From the NCBI GenBank assembly GCA_030692355.1, contig JAUYCF010000044.1, positions 1 through 64,000 of the forward strand: a DNA stretch of 64,000 nucleotides, given 5' to 3'. Below, in pieces: positions 40,026 through 48,398 of the stretch (positions are counted from its first letter, which is position 1; the number at the start of each line of letters is the position of its first letter). The notes beneath the pieces were generated by a model that was given only the letters and a program-made list of their open reading frames with translations, did not search any database and had not been told where the DNA came from. Made by a program: the position numbers and the translations under genes. The stretch is from Thiobacillus sp. Lineage in GTDB: Bacteria > Pseudomonadota > Gammaproteobacteria > Burkholderiales > Thiobacillaceae.

Positions 40026-40409
40026 GTAGGGGTCAGGCGGCGCAGGCGTAGGGGTGGGCTTTGCTGGCTTATTTGGTTGTGAGCCTTGCACTGTGGGGGT
40101 TTCCGGGCATTTGCCCGAAATGTGGCGTAGGGGTCAGAAAATATAGGTAGCTGCTCTGAATGCCTTGAGTGATGGGGCTTCTAAGGGGTTCAGTAGGGGT
40201 AAACCCACACCGTGACTTATAGAAGGAAAAGGGTAAGGAAATAGGGTTAGAGCACCCTACCCTATTTACCTCATATAGCAAAAACGGACTTCTGACCCCT
40301 ACGCCGGGCGGGGCATCTGGCTAGAGGCCTTGTGCGACAAGGCTTCAGCCTGATTAGCCGCTGATTTTAGCCCCTACTTACCCCCTACAAATGAAGGGTT
40401 GCCCCCTAC
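40026..40409. repeat. GTAGGGG iteron-like cluster, candidate replication origin
   Basis: The heptamer GTAGGGG occurs directly at 40026, 40048, 40127 and 40193, and inverted (CCCCTAC) at about 40296, 40371, 40382 and 40403. Three copies share the longer GTAGGGGTCAG (40026, 40127 and, inverted, 40292). A hairpin CGGGCA-TT-TGCCCG lies at 40104-40117. An AT-richer segment with the inverted repeat AAATAGGG / CCCTATTT lies at 40239-40267. The whole 39946-40449 gap has no gene and directly follows the replication protein. Confidence 0.6.
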
Positions 40410-40449
40410 AGTTACCCCCCCAGTTGGGATTTACTTAATGAGGTATGCA

Positions 40450-40965
40450 ATGAATCAGAAAAATTTGAGCAAGGCCCACGCTGAGGCAGTGGAAGCGTTA
40501 GAGGGTAGCCGCGAGCTTATCGAGAAACTGAGGTCACGGGGGTTGTCGTTGCGGGTCGGGCAGCGGGGGCAACTAGTCCCTGGTCAGGTAGCGGCGCTGG
40601 CCGCTTCCCTGGCGTCACCGTCTGACTTCTGGGCGCGTGCGGCTGTGGGTACGCTGGAGGGTCTTCGCCCGGAGGAGGAAGCAACCTTGGTGGCAGCTAG
40701 TATCAAGCTGACGGCAGCTCAGTTGAAGGCCGGCAATCTGGACCCGATTCGAGAAGCCTTGGTCGGGCAGGCTGCATGGCTTGGGGCGCTTGCCGTGCGC
40801 CTGGAAGGGCTGGCCGCTGAGGTGCAAAATGAACACGGTGGGGCACAAGAACGGGAGGGCCTTATCAAGTTAGCCCTGCGCGCGGCGGAGGCATCCAGTA
40901 AGGCCATGGCCTCGGCCGCGGCCTTGAATGCCATTCGCGGCGGTGCCGATGTCACGGTGGGGTGA
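40450..40965 (+). CDS. Hypothetical helical protein at the end of the element
   Basis: From the ATG at 40450, with GAGG 8 bases upstream, the protein has 171 residues and is almost all helix. It is rich in Ala, Leu, Glu and Arg (SKAHAEAVEALEGSRELIEK, then RAAEASSKAMASAAALNAIR). No catalytic motif, signal or membrane segment is seen. It is the last plus-strand gene of the element, after the origin-like region, where satellites often carry packaging-interference or capsid-modifying genes. No such role can be shown from sequence. Confidence 0.6.
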   Translation: MNQKNLSKAHAEAVEALEGSRELIEKLRSRGLSLRVGQRGQLVPGQVAALAASLASPSDFWARAAVGTLEGLRPEEEATLVAASIKLTAAQLKAGNLDPIREALVGQAAWLGALAVRLEGLAAEVQNEHGGAQEREGLIKLALRAAEASSKAMASAAALNAIRGGADVTVG

Positions 40966-40976
40966 TGGTCAGGCGG

Positions 40977-41216
40977 TTATTGTTTCACAGTACACTTTGA
41001 ACCTGTGGTCGTGTGATAGTTGCAAATGTACTCCTTCCCTTTACAAACAGCCGTCCAAGTATGGGTCCCTCCCATTCTTGCGGTTTCATTTAGAATTTCG
41101 ATATCTGTCGGGGAACAGCCTATTTGACCTGAGGTTAGATCCCTTGAGATATTAGGATTTGTTATACAGCCAACTAACATTGCTGAAAACACTAGAATAG
41201 CCAAAACAACTTTCAT
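40977..41216 (-). CDS. Small putative lipoprotein (element cargo)
   Basis: From ATG 41216 the protein has 79 residues with a lipoprotein signal (KVVLAILVFSAMLVGC). The mature part is short and has four further cysteines (IGCSPTDIE, AVCKGKEYICNYH, SKCTVKQ), suggesting disulfides. It is the only clear minus-strand gene in the element and is AT-rich. Function is unknown. A longer frame to 41252 is less likely because it puts residues ahead of the signal peptide. Confidence 0.6.
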   Translation of the reverse strand: MKVVLAILVFSAMLVGCITNPNISRDLTSGQIGCSPTDIEILNETARMGGTHTWTAVCKGKEYICNYHTTTGSKCTVKQ

Positions 41217-41485
41217 TATTTTTTCCTCCGAAACCCACGAGTTAACCAGCATAGGTAGATGTACGGTAACACATAAATTGTGGCAGCACGGATAGGCTTC
41301 CCCGACCTCGGTCGTTTCTCAAATTCTGAAAAATCGATTTTTTTGTCGATGGGGGGTGGTAAGAGTCACTCTTTTTTCTTGTAAGGAAAACTTACCCCGT
41401 CATCGCCCAGGCTCACCCACCCGCTAGGTGCTGTCGGTGGGGGATGTGCTATGCCTCTCTCTGCAGGTCACCCAGTCTTTCAATC

Positions 41486-41506
41486 TGTGGGGGTTAATGT
41501 GGGGGT
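41486..41506 (+). repeat. Paired TGTGGGGGT repeats, right (putative integrase arm sites)
   Basis: TGTGGGGGT at 41486-41494 and 41498-41506 has the same 12-base period as the left pair and lies 69 bases inside the right attachment site. The rest of 41253-41574 has no supported gene. Confidence 0.65.
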
Positions 41507-41540
41507 GATTTCTGCGCGTAGCCAATTGCAAGAAAAAGAA

Positions 41541-41566
41541 AAGGGGCTAGCCTAAGCTAACCCCTT
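41541..41566 (-). terminator. Element-supplied terminator for tRNA-Arg
   Basis: AAGGGG(C)TAGC, loop CTAA and GCTA(A)CCCCTT form the stem, and the minus strand continues into a T-rich tail (TTCTTTTTCT). It replaces the original tRNA terminator left at 32645-32673. Confidence 0.75.
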
Positions 41567-41574
41567 GATATATC

Positions 41575-41651
41575 TGGTGCGCCGGAAGAGATTCGAACTC
41601 CTGACCCCTTGGTTCGTAGCCAAGTACTCTATCCAGCTGAGCTACCGGCGC
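41575..41651 (-). tRNA. tRNA-Arg (anticodon ACG)
   Basis: The minus strand gives acceptor stem GCGCCGG / CCGGCGC, the D-arm AGCTCAGCTGGATAGAG and the anticodon arm CTTGGCTACGAACCAAG with anticodon ACG. The T-arm GAGTTCGAATCTC and an encoded CCA follow. Its 3' half (41575-41623) is supplied by the integrated element and its 5' half by the chromosome, so the gene stays functional. Confidence 0.95.
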
Positions 41652-41730
41652 TTTGAAGGTTGCGCATTATACGCAGTTTTTACACTTTTTTGCATCGATG
41701 GCAGATGCAATGGTTCATCACTTGCTTGTT

Positions 41731-41824
41731 TGGCGGAGACGGAGGGATTCGAACCCTCGATGCAGGTTTAAGCCCGCATGCTCCCTTAGCAGGGGAGTAC
41801 CTTCAACCTCTCGGCCACGTCTCC
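41731..41824 (-). tRNA. tRNA-Ser (anticodon GCU)
   Basis: The minus strand has acceptor stem GGAGACG / CGTCTCC, a long variable arm (GCATGCGGGCTTAAACCTGC), anticodon arm with GCT in CCCTGCTAAGGG, T-arm GGGTTCGAATCCC and an encoded CCA. The 94-nt length is right for a class II tRNA. It lies between lysC and tRNA-Arg on the same strand. Confidence 0.95.
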
Positions 41825-41867
41825 GAACCGCCGCGAATTGTAGCGGAATGCGCGGCGGAAAGCCACC

Positions 41868-43097
41868 TTAGGCGGTGGCTTTGTCGAGTTCGAAGGCCTG
41901 ATGCAGGGCGCGCACTGCAAGTTCCATGTATTTGTCTTCGACCACGACCGAGATCTTGATTTCCGACGTGGAGATCATCTGCAGGTTGATATTTTCCTTC
42001 GACAGGGTCTCGAACATCTTGCGTGCGATGCCGACGTGCGAGCGCATGCCGACGCCGACGATGGAGACCTTGGCGATCTTGTCGTCACCGGTGACTTCGC
42101 GTGCACCGATGCCGGTCGCCGTCGCCTTGACGATGCCCATGGCCTTCTCAAAGTCGTTGCGGTGCACGGTGAAGGTGAAGTCGGTGGTTTTTTCGTGGCC
42201 GACGTTCTGCACGATCATGTCGACGTCGATGTTGGCGTCGGCGACCGGGCCGAGGATCTGGTAGGCGATGCCGGGGTGGTCGGGCACGCCGACCACGGTG
42301 ATTTTGGCTTCGTCGCGGTTGAAGGCGATGCCGGAGATGACGGCCTGTTCCATGGCGTTGTTTTCCTCGAAGGTGATGAGCGTGCCGTCGCCTTCGTCCT
42401 GAAAGCTGGACAGCACGCGGAGTTTGACTTTGTATTTGCCGGCGAATTCGACCGAGCGGATCTGCAGCACCTTGGAGCCGAGGCTCGCCATTTCGAGCAT
42501 TTCCTCGAAGGTGATGGTCTTCAGGCGGCGCGCTTCGGGCACGATGCGCGGGTCGGTGGTGTAGACGCCGTCGACGTCGGTGTAGATCTGGCACTCGTCC
42601 GCTTTCAATGCGGCTGCCAGCGCCACGCCGGTGGTGTCGGAACCGCCGCGCCCCAGGGTGGTGATGTTGCCCTGTTCGTCGACGCCCTGGAAGCCGGCGA
42701 CCACCAGCACGTGGCCGGAATCCAGGTCGGCGCGCATTTTGTCTTCGTCGATGCTGAGAATGCGCGCCTTGGTGTGGGCGTTGTCGGTGAGGATGCGCAC
42801 CTGCGGGCCAGTGTAGCTCTTCGCCTTGAGGCCCAGGTCTTTCAGCGCCATCGCCAGCAGCGCGATGGTGACCTGCTCGCCGGTCGACACCATCATGTCC
42901 AGCTCGCGCGGGTCGGGCGTGGCCTGGATCTGTTTGGCCAGGCCGATCAGGCGGTTGGTCTCGCCCGACATGGCGGAGAGCACCACCACCACCTGATGGC
43001 CGAGCATTTTGAATTTGGCGACGCGTTCGGCTACCGCGCGGATGCGTTCGACGTTGGCGACCGAGGTGCCGCCGTATTTTTGTACGATGAGTGCCAT
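41868..43097 (-). CDS. lysC: Aspartate kinase
   Basis: The enzyme phosphorylates aspartate as the first step to lysine, threonine and methionine. The N-terminus [20 protein letters not shown], the catalytic loop [13 protein letters not shown] and [15 protein letters not shown] are diagnostic. Two C-terminal ACT domains ([20 protein letters not shown] and [20 protein letters not shown]) point to feedback regulation. The 409-residue length matches the alpha/beta-encoding type, in which an internal start can yield the regulatory subunit. Confidence 0.96.
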   Translation of the reverse strand: MALIVQKYGGTSVANVERIRAVAERVAKFKMLGHQVVVVLSAMSGETNRLIGLAKQIQATPDPRELDMMVSTGEQVTIALLAMALKDLGLKAKSYTGPQVRILTDNAHTKARILSIDEDKMRADLDSGHVLVVAGFQGVDEQGNITTLGRGGSDTTGVALAAALKADECQIYTDVDGVYTTDPRIVPEARRLKTITFEEMLEMASLGSKVLQIRSVEFAGKYKVKLRVLSSFQDEGDGTLITFEENNAMEQAVISGIAFNRDEAKITVVGVPDHPGIAYQILGPVADANIDVDMIVQNVGHEKTTDFTFTVHRNDFEKAMGIVKATATGIGAREVTGDDKIAKVSIVGVGMRSHVGIARKMFETLSKENINLQMISTSEIKISVVVEDKYMELAVRALHQAFELDKATA

Positions 43098-43099
43098 GT

Positions 43100-43136
43100 G
43101 TTAGGGACTAGGGGCCAGGAATTAGGGGCTAGGGGA
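43100..43136. repeat. Degenerate TAGGGGC-type heptamer repeats
   Basis: The short gap between lysC and rlmD holds TTAGGGACTAGGGGCCAGG and ATTAGGGGCTAGGGG, degenerate units of the same heptamer family that fills the pyrF upstream region (20683-20736). Confidence 0.75.
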
Positions 43137-43163
43137 AGCAGGAAAAATAGCAATTTTAAGGGA

Positions 43164-44462
43164 TTAGCGCGTAAACAGGGCGATCGACTCGACGTGCGCC
43201 GTATGCGGGAACATGTTGGCGACCCCGGCCGCTTCGAGGCGGTAGCCCTTGGTGTGCACCAGGATTTCGGCGTCGCGCGCCAGCGTGGCGGGGTCGCACG
43301 AGACATAGACGATGCGCCGCGGCGATTTGGATTCCGGCAGGGCATTGATCACGTCGATGGCGCCGGAACGCGGCGGGTCGATCAGCAGTTTGTCGAAGCG
43401 GCCGAGGGCGGCGAATTTTTCAGGCGTCATCTTGAACAGGTTGTCGACCGCGAAGCGGGCATTGGCCAGACCGTTGTGCAGCGCGTTATCGCGTGCGCGG
43501 GCGACCAGTTCTGCGCTGCCCTCGATGCCCAGCACATCGGCGCCGCTGCGGGCGATGGGCAGGGTGAAGTTGCCCAGCCCGCAGAACAGATCGGCGATGC
43601 GTTCGCCCGCTTGCGGCTGCAACAGACGCATCGCGCGGCTGACCAGCGCGCGGTTCATGGCGACGTTGACCTGGGTGAAGTCGGTCGGCTTGAACGGCAT
43701 CACCAGGCCGAATTCGGGCAGGCTGTAGCTGAGCTCGGGGGCAATGTGGGGCCAGAAGGGGCGCACGGTATCGGGGCCTTTTTCCTGTTCCCAGATCTGC
43801 ACGCGATGATGGTCGGCAAACGCCCGCACCCTGGCGGCATCGTCGTCGGTCCAGGGTGAGAGCAGGCGGAACACCAGCACGGTGACATGCTCGCCGACGG
43901 CAACTTCGATCTGCGGAATGCGGTCGGCGTTCGACAGTTCGTTGATCAGTTCGCGCAAGGGCTGGAGCAGCTTTGACACGTCGGACGTGAGCACTTCGCA
44001 ACTCACCATGTCGACGATGAAGCTGGAGCGTTTTTCGCGGAAGCCGACCAGCCCGCCGCCTTTCTTGTCGACCCAGCGTGCCGATAGCCGTGCGCGGGTG
44101 CGATAGCGCCAGGCCGGACCGTGCAGGGCAGACAGCATCACATCGGGTTTGACCTTGCCGATGCGGGCAAGATTGTCTTCCAGCACGCGCTGCTTGGCGG
44201 CCACCTGGGCGCTGATTTCCAGATGCTGCATCGAGCAGCCGCCGCAGCGTCCGAAGTAGCGGCAGCGCGGCTCGGCGCGCTGCGAGCTGGCCTTGAGGAT
44301 GGCGATGGCGTTGGCCGAGTTGTACTTGGCGTGCTCGCGGTATACGGCGATTTCGGCGCGCTCGCCCGCCAGCGCGCCGTCGACGAAGGTGACCTTGCCG
44401 TCGATGCGTGCGATCCCGTGGCCCTCGTGGTCGAGGGAAAGAATGTCGACGATGGTGTTCAT
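43164..44462 (-). CDS. rlmD: 23S rRNA (uracil(1939)-C(5))-methyltransferase
   Basis: RlmD methylates U1939 of 23S rRNA using SAM. In 432 residues there is an N-terminal TRAM domain ([20 protein letters not shown]), a four-cysteine iron-sulfur site starting at [10 protein letters not shown], the SAM motif [12 protein letters not shown] and the catalytic cysteine in [12 protein letters not shown]. RumA/RlmC relatives are alternatives, but length and TRAM fit RlmD. Confidence 0.92.
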   Translation of the reverse strand: MNTIVDILSLDHEGHGIARIDGKVTFVDGALAGERAEIAVYREHAKYNSANAIAILKASSQRAEPRCRYFGRCGGCSMQHLEISAQVAAKQRVLEDNLARIGKVKPDVMLSALHGPAWRYRTRARLSARWVDKKGGGLVGFREKRSSFIVDMVSCEVLTSDVSKLLQPLRELINELSNADRIPQIEVAVGEHVTVLVFRLLSPWTDDDAARVRAFADHHRVQIWEQEKGPDTVRPFWPHIAPELSYSLPEFGLVMPFKPTDFTQVNVAMNRALVSRAMRLLQPQAGERIADLFCGLGNFTLPIARSGADVLGIEGSAELVARARDNALHNGLANARFAVDNLFKMTPEKFAALGRFDKLLIDPPRSGAIDVINALPESKSPRRIVYVSCDPATLARDAEILVHTKGYRLEAAGVANMFPHTAHVESIALFTR

Positions 44463-44478
44463 GGATTCAATGCATTAA

Positions 44479-44542
44479 CCACAGAGGCACGGAGACACAG
44501 AGATCTCCCGGTTTTTTCCTCTGTGCCTCTGTGTCTCTGTGG
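44479..44542. repeat. CACAGAG imperfect palindrome
   Basis: Two 24-base arms (44479-44502 and 44519-44542) built of CACAGAG/CACGGAG-type units are inverted copies matching at 21 of 24 positions. They sit between rlmD and the exonuclease gene. Repeats of this kind are widespread between genes in environmental bacteria. Confidence 0.8.
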
Positions 44543-44552
44543 TGAAAAAGGT

Positions 44553-45329
44553 TTAGCCCCAGGCCGCCAGAAACTCCTGCCAGTGCGGGGCGGCGTGGGC
44601 TTGCACGGTGCTGCGCGCAAGTTCGATCTCGGCAGCGTAAGCCGATTCGGAAAGCGTGCCGCGTATTTTCTGGAAGCGCAGGTATACCAGCCAGGTGTTC
44701 ATCACGTCGGTTTCGCAGTAGTTGCGGATGGCGTCGATCTCTCCCTGCTGGAAGGCGTCCATCACTTTCGAGCCGTCCATTCCCAGCTTGCCGGGAAAGC
44801 CGCACAGCTTGGCCATCTGGTCGAGCGGGGCGTTGGCACGCGGCTGGAACATCGCCAGCACGTCCATCAAATCAAGATGCCGGGTGTGGTAGCGCGACAG
44901 GTAGTTATTCCACTTGAAATCCTTGTCGTCGTCGCCCCAGTCCCAGTAACGCGCCGCCGCAATGCCGTGAACCAGGCTGCGGTAGTGCAGCACCGGCAGG
45001 TCGAAGCCGCCGCCATTCCATGACACCAGCTGCGGGGTGTAGCGCTCGATGCCGTCGTAGAAGCGCTGGATCAGCTCGGCCTCGCTGCTGTCGGGCTCGC
45101 CCAGCGACCATACCTTCAACTGGTCAGCGCTGCGCAGCACGCAGGAAATGGCGACGATGCGGTGCAGGTGATGCGGCATGAAGTCGCTGCCGGTTTTCTG
45201 GCGACGGTGCAATAGCGCCATTTCGGCAAGCTCGGCCTGCGGCAGCGCCGTTTCGTCCATGCCGTTGATCGCGGCGTACCCGGCGAGGTCGGGTACGGTT
45301 TCAATGTCGAAAACCAGGGTGGGATGCAT
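44553..45329 (-). CDS. 3'-5' exonuclease, DNA polymerase B-type exo2 family
   Basis: The 258-residue protein has the DEDDy exonuclease motifs: LVFDIETVPDL (Asp, Glu), QLVSWNGGGFDLPVLHYR (Asp) and NYCETDVMNTWLVYLRF (Asp). It belongs to the predicted PolB-like exonuclease family rather than DnaQ proper. The substrate is unknown, but single-stranded DNA or RNA ends are expected. It appears to be a single gene between rlmD and the HDOD gene. Confidence 0.85.
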   Translation of the reverse strand: MHPTLVFDIETVPDLAGYAAINGMDETALPQAELAEMALLHRRQKTGSDFMPHHLHRIVAISCVLRSADQLKVWSLGEPDSSEAELIQRFYDGIERYTPQLVSWNGGGFDLPVLHYRSLVHGIAAARYWDWGDDDKDFKWNNYLSRYHTRHLDLMDVLAMFQPRANAPLDQMAKLCGFPGKLGMDGSKVMDAFQQGEIDAIRNYCETDVMNTWLVYLRFQKIRGTLSESAYAAEIELARSTVQAHAAPHWQEFLAAWG

Positions 45330-45366
45330 AAGGTGGGTGCGCGAGCAAAACCGCCATTTTACGCTG

Positions 45367-46659
45367 TCAGTGCAGGGCTTCGTCGAGCGCCGAGGCAGTA
45401 ATCATGGCATCCAGATAGGCCACGGAAATCTGGTGCAGCGGAATCTCCAGCTTTTGCGCGTGTGCGGCCAGGGTGTCGACGTCGTTGTTTTCGCAGGCAT
45501 GCGTCAGCTGCAGCAGGGTGCCTTCGGGCGAGGGGTGCGCACTCAGCGCGCGCGCGCTCGTCGCCGGCAACCCCAGCTTGCGAATGAGCGTTTCCACAGG
45601 TAGCGACAGCGCATGGGGCGCTGCCGACAGCAGCCCGATCTCGAAGGCGGTAGCGGCACTTTCGGCGGGTGCGCCCAAGCGGGTGATTTTGCCCATGAAC
45701 AGCGCCCGGGTGAGTGCAGTCACGGCATAGTGGCGCATGGATTCCCCCGGTTGCTTGCCGGCCAGCGCCAGCAGCGCCGCGACCCGGCGGGCGCGTTGCG
45801 GTCCCAGCATGACCAGTGCATGGGCTACCGACTCGGCCGGCCGGCTCAAACCGCCAACCTTGGAATTGGCGATGGCAAGCATGCGCGGCGACATGTCCGG
45901 ATTGAGGCGGAAGAACTGCACCAGGGTTTCGACCGACTCGCGCAGGGCAATAGCCAGCAGATCGAGCTGGACGGCCTGTTCGTGACTGACTTCGGCGGGC
46001 TGGGTATCGCCGGAGAAGAAGCTGCCCTTGAACCAGGCGCTCTCGGGCCAGCGCGCCTGGGTGTGCGCGTGCCGCACGCCTTCCACGACCAGGCGCGCGG
46101 CAACCCGGGGGGGCGTGTCGTCGGCATGGCAGGTCAGGTAGTGCCAGGCGGAAGCGCTGTCCTGCACGATTGTGTCGTTGCGGTTGAGTGTGGGGCAGAA
46201 CGTCAGCCCGGCATCCTGCAAGGCTAGCGCGCGTGCCAGATGCTGCTCGTTGTCGATGGCCACGCACCAGATCAGCCGGGGTTGATCGAGTTGCTGCGGG
46301 ATCTCGCTGAACAGCACGCCCGGGCTGATCCGCACCAGCAAGGGCAGCTTGTCGTCCAGACCGCCTTGCGTCAGGGAATAGAGGCCGGTCAGCAGCATGT
46401 CCTCTTCCATTTGCCGAAGTTCGGCCGGCGCATCGGCGGGCGCGGCGCGGCCGCGCAGGACCAGCTGATGGGCAACCAGGTTGGAAGCGGCGTCGAACAG
46501 CGGATCAAACGACAAAAAGCGCGCACGCAGCGCTTCTTCGCGAATCGGGTCGCTGTTGTCGATGCCGAGCATTTGCGTCACCACGACGGGCTGTTCGGAC
46601 TCGCGGGTGTTGATGCCACCGCCGACTATGCGTGATGGATGGGGATCGTCTGAGGTCAT
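45367..46659 (-). CDS. EAL-like/HDOD two-domain signalling protein (YuxH type)
   Basis: The protein of about 430 residues has a degenerate EAL-like N-terminal half (FLSFDPLFDAASNLVAHQLV, then the VVEGVRHAHTQ and ARWPESAWFKGSFFSGDTQP region) lacking the full catalytic set. A C-terminal HDOD domain follows (DLLAIALRESVETLVQFFRL, then LSRPAESVAHALVMLGPQRA). YuxH-type proteins are predicted signalling scaffolds linked to cyclic-di-GMP networks. It is probably not an active phosphodiesterase. ATG 46659 is preferred over GTG 46668. It is divergent from the DUF4139 gene. Confidence 0.75.
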   Translation of the reverse strand: MTSDDPHPSRIVGGGINTRESEQPVVVTQMLGIDNSDPIREEALRARFLSFDPLFDAASNLVAHQLVLRGRAAPADAPAELRQMEEDMLLTGLYSLTQGGLDDKLPLLVRISPGVLFSEIPQQLDQPRLIWCVAIDNEQHLARALALQDAGLTFCPTLNRNDTIVQDSASAWHYLTCHADDTPPRVAARLVVEGVRHAHTQARWPESAWFKGSFFSGDTQPAEVSHEQAVQLDLLAIALRESVETLVQFFRLNPDMSPRMLAIANSKVGGLSRPAESVAHALVMLGPQRARRVAALLALAGKQPGESMRHYAVTALTRALFMGKITRLGAPAESAATAFEIGLLSAAPHALSLPVETLIRKLGLPATSARALSAHPSPEGTLLQLTHACENNDVDTLAAHAQKLEIPLHQISVAYLDAMITASALDEALH

Positions 46660-46763
46660 GTCATTCACTGCGGAGTTTGTCCGGGCATTCTAGCGCCGTG
46701 AACCATTTTTCGTGCGGTTCGGTCATCATGGGAGTTTGCCGCAAGGCGTGCAGGAGACCCGAC

Positions 46764-48203
46764 ATGAAGAAGAAACTGCTGAATACGATGGTCGCCGGAT
46801 TGATGGCCGCATCCCACGCCGGCTGGGCTGCGCCGGGCGATGAAATCGTCAGTACGGCCACGGACCAGCATAGCGTGGCGGTCACCATTTACAACGACAA
46901 TCTGGCGCTGGTGAAAGATGCGCGGCGGGTCAGGCTGGCGCGCGACATCAACCGGCTGGCGTGGCGCGGGGTGTCGGCGCAGATGCGGCCGGAGACCGCG
47001 CAACTGCGTAATCTGTCGAGCCCTGTCGGGTTTCGGCTGCTGGAACAGAACTTCGATTTCGACCTGCTGACGCCGCAAAAGCTGCTCGAGAAATACGTGG
47101 GGCGCGAGGTCAGCGTCATCCGCACCCACCCCACCACCGGCGCGGAAAGCCGCGAAACCGCCACCGTGCTGGCGACCAATGGCGGCGTGGTGCTGAAGTT
47201 TTCCGACCGCATCGAGACCGGGGTGCCGGGGCGGCTGGCGTTTCCCGGCGTGCCCGACACCCTGCGCGACAAGCCCACCCTGGTGGTTTCGCTGGTCAAC
47301 CCGTCGGCGGGCATGCAGAACCTGGAGCTGTCCTATCTGACCGGCGGGCTTTCGTGGCGCGCCGATTATGTGGCGGAGCTGAATGCCAATGACGACCGGC
47401 TGGATTTGAATGGCTGGGTGACATTGACCAACCAAAGTGGCGCGGCCTACCCCGACGCCAGGCTGCAACTGGTGGCGGGGGACCTCAACCGGGTGCGCGA
47501 TGCGCAGTCGTTGCCGCGCGCAGCGATGGCGATGGCGGCCAAGGAGGCCGACGCCCCCGAGATGCAGCAGGAGTCGTTGTTTGAATACCATTTATATACG
47601 CTGCAACGCCCCACCACGCTGGCGGAAAACCAGACCAAGCAGGTGGCGCTGATGTCGGCCGCCCGGGTGCCGGTGAAGAAGGAGTTTCTGCTCGAAGGCG
47701 CGAATTACTACTACTCCGGGCAGTACGGCGAACTGGGGCAGAAAATGAAAGTCGGCGTGTTCGTCGAGTTCGACAACAAGGGCGAAGGCCTCGGCATTCC
47801 CTTGCCCCGCGGCGTGATCCGCATGTACAAGCAGGATAGCCAGGGCAGCGCGCAGTTCGTCGGCGAGGATCGCATCGACCACACGCCGAAGAACGAAAGC
47901 GTGCGCTTGAAGCTCGGCGATGCATTCGACCTGACCGCAGACAAGAAGCAGACCGCCTTCCGGAAACTGGCCGGCACCAGCCGCTACAACTACGTGTTCG
48001 AGTCGGCTTATGAAATCGTGCTGAAAAACGCCAAGCCGGAAGCTGTGATGGTCACCGTGCGCGAGCCGATGCCGGGCGACTGGACGATGGTGAGCGAATC
48101 GCAGCCGCACACCAGGGCGGCGTCGGGTACCGCCGAGTGGCAGGTGAAGGTGCCCGCCGAGGGCGGGGCAACGCTGAGCTACCGCGTGCGCGTCATGTAC
48201 TGA
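46764..48203 (+). CDS. Exported DUF4139 domain protein
   Basis: From ATG 46764, with AGGAG 7 bases upstream, the protein has 479 residues. It has a signal peptide cleaved near AGWAAPGD. The DUF4139 body is beta-rich: ITIYNDNLALVKD-type start, GGLSWRADYVAELNANDD, and a final MVTVREPMPGDWTMVSESQP. The family is widespread and envelope-located but its role is not known. Nothing nearby suggests a specific pathway. Confidence 0.82.
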   Translation: MKKKLLNTMVAGLMAASHAGWAAPGDEIVSTATDQHSVAVTIYNDNLALVKDARRVRLARDINRLAWRGVSAQMRPETAQLRNLSSPVGFRLLEQNFDFDLLTPQKLLEKYVGREVSVIRTHPTTGAESRETATVLATNGGVVLKFSDRIETGVPGRLAFPGVPDTLRDKPTLVVSLVNPSAGMQNLELSYLTGGLSWRADYVAELNANDDRLDLNGWVTLTNQSGAAYPDARLQLVAGDLNRVRDAQSLPRAAMAMAAKEADAPEMQQESLFEYHLYTLQRPTTLAENQTKQVALMSAARVPVKKEFLLEGANYYYSGQYGELGQKMKVGVFVEFDNKGEGLGIPLPRGVIRMYKQDSQGSAQFVGEDRIDHTPKNESVRLKLGDAFDLTADKKQTAFRKLAGTSRYNYVFESAYEIVLKNAKPEAVMVTVREPMPGDWTMVSESQPHTRAASGTAEWQVKVPAEGGATLSYRVRVMY

Positions 48204-48398
48204 GTCGGTCGCCGCGTGCATGCCGGACAGCACATGATCTTCAAGCGCTGTTGCAGAGACTTCCAGGCGGGCGGACGCTGGACGGTTTCATGGCGGACGA
48301 TATGCGGAGGCGATCATCGAAGGTATTATGAGAATGCTGTGGAGGTGCCAATCGGGCGCCGCCGCGGCATTTTTTTCGATGCTTCAGGATTATCCAGC

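Larger units (their letters stand above)
32680..41623. mobile_element. Integrated satellite-like element in tRNA-Arg(ACG), about 8.9 kb
   Basis: Direct repeats of the tRNA-Arg 3' half, 8,895 bases apart, bound the element. Inside are a tyrosine integrase next to the left end, an AlpA-type regulator, a primase-polymerase/helicase protein, an iteron-like cluster, two lipoproteins and several unknown genes. I see no capsid, portal, terminase, tail, lysis, relaxase or type IV secretion gene. The int / alpA / prim-rep order is that of phage-inducible chromosomal islands in Gram-negative bacteria. Assignment as a satellite is an inference. Confidence 0.8.

Noticed and set aside
41901..43859. A frame of about 650 codons on the plus strand opposite lysC and rlmD.
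   Set aside because: Both genes on the minus strand are certain. This frame is a codon-bias artefact.
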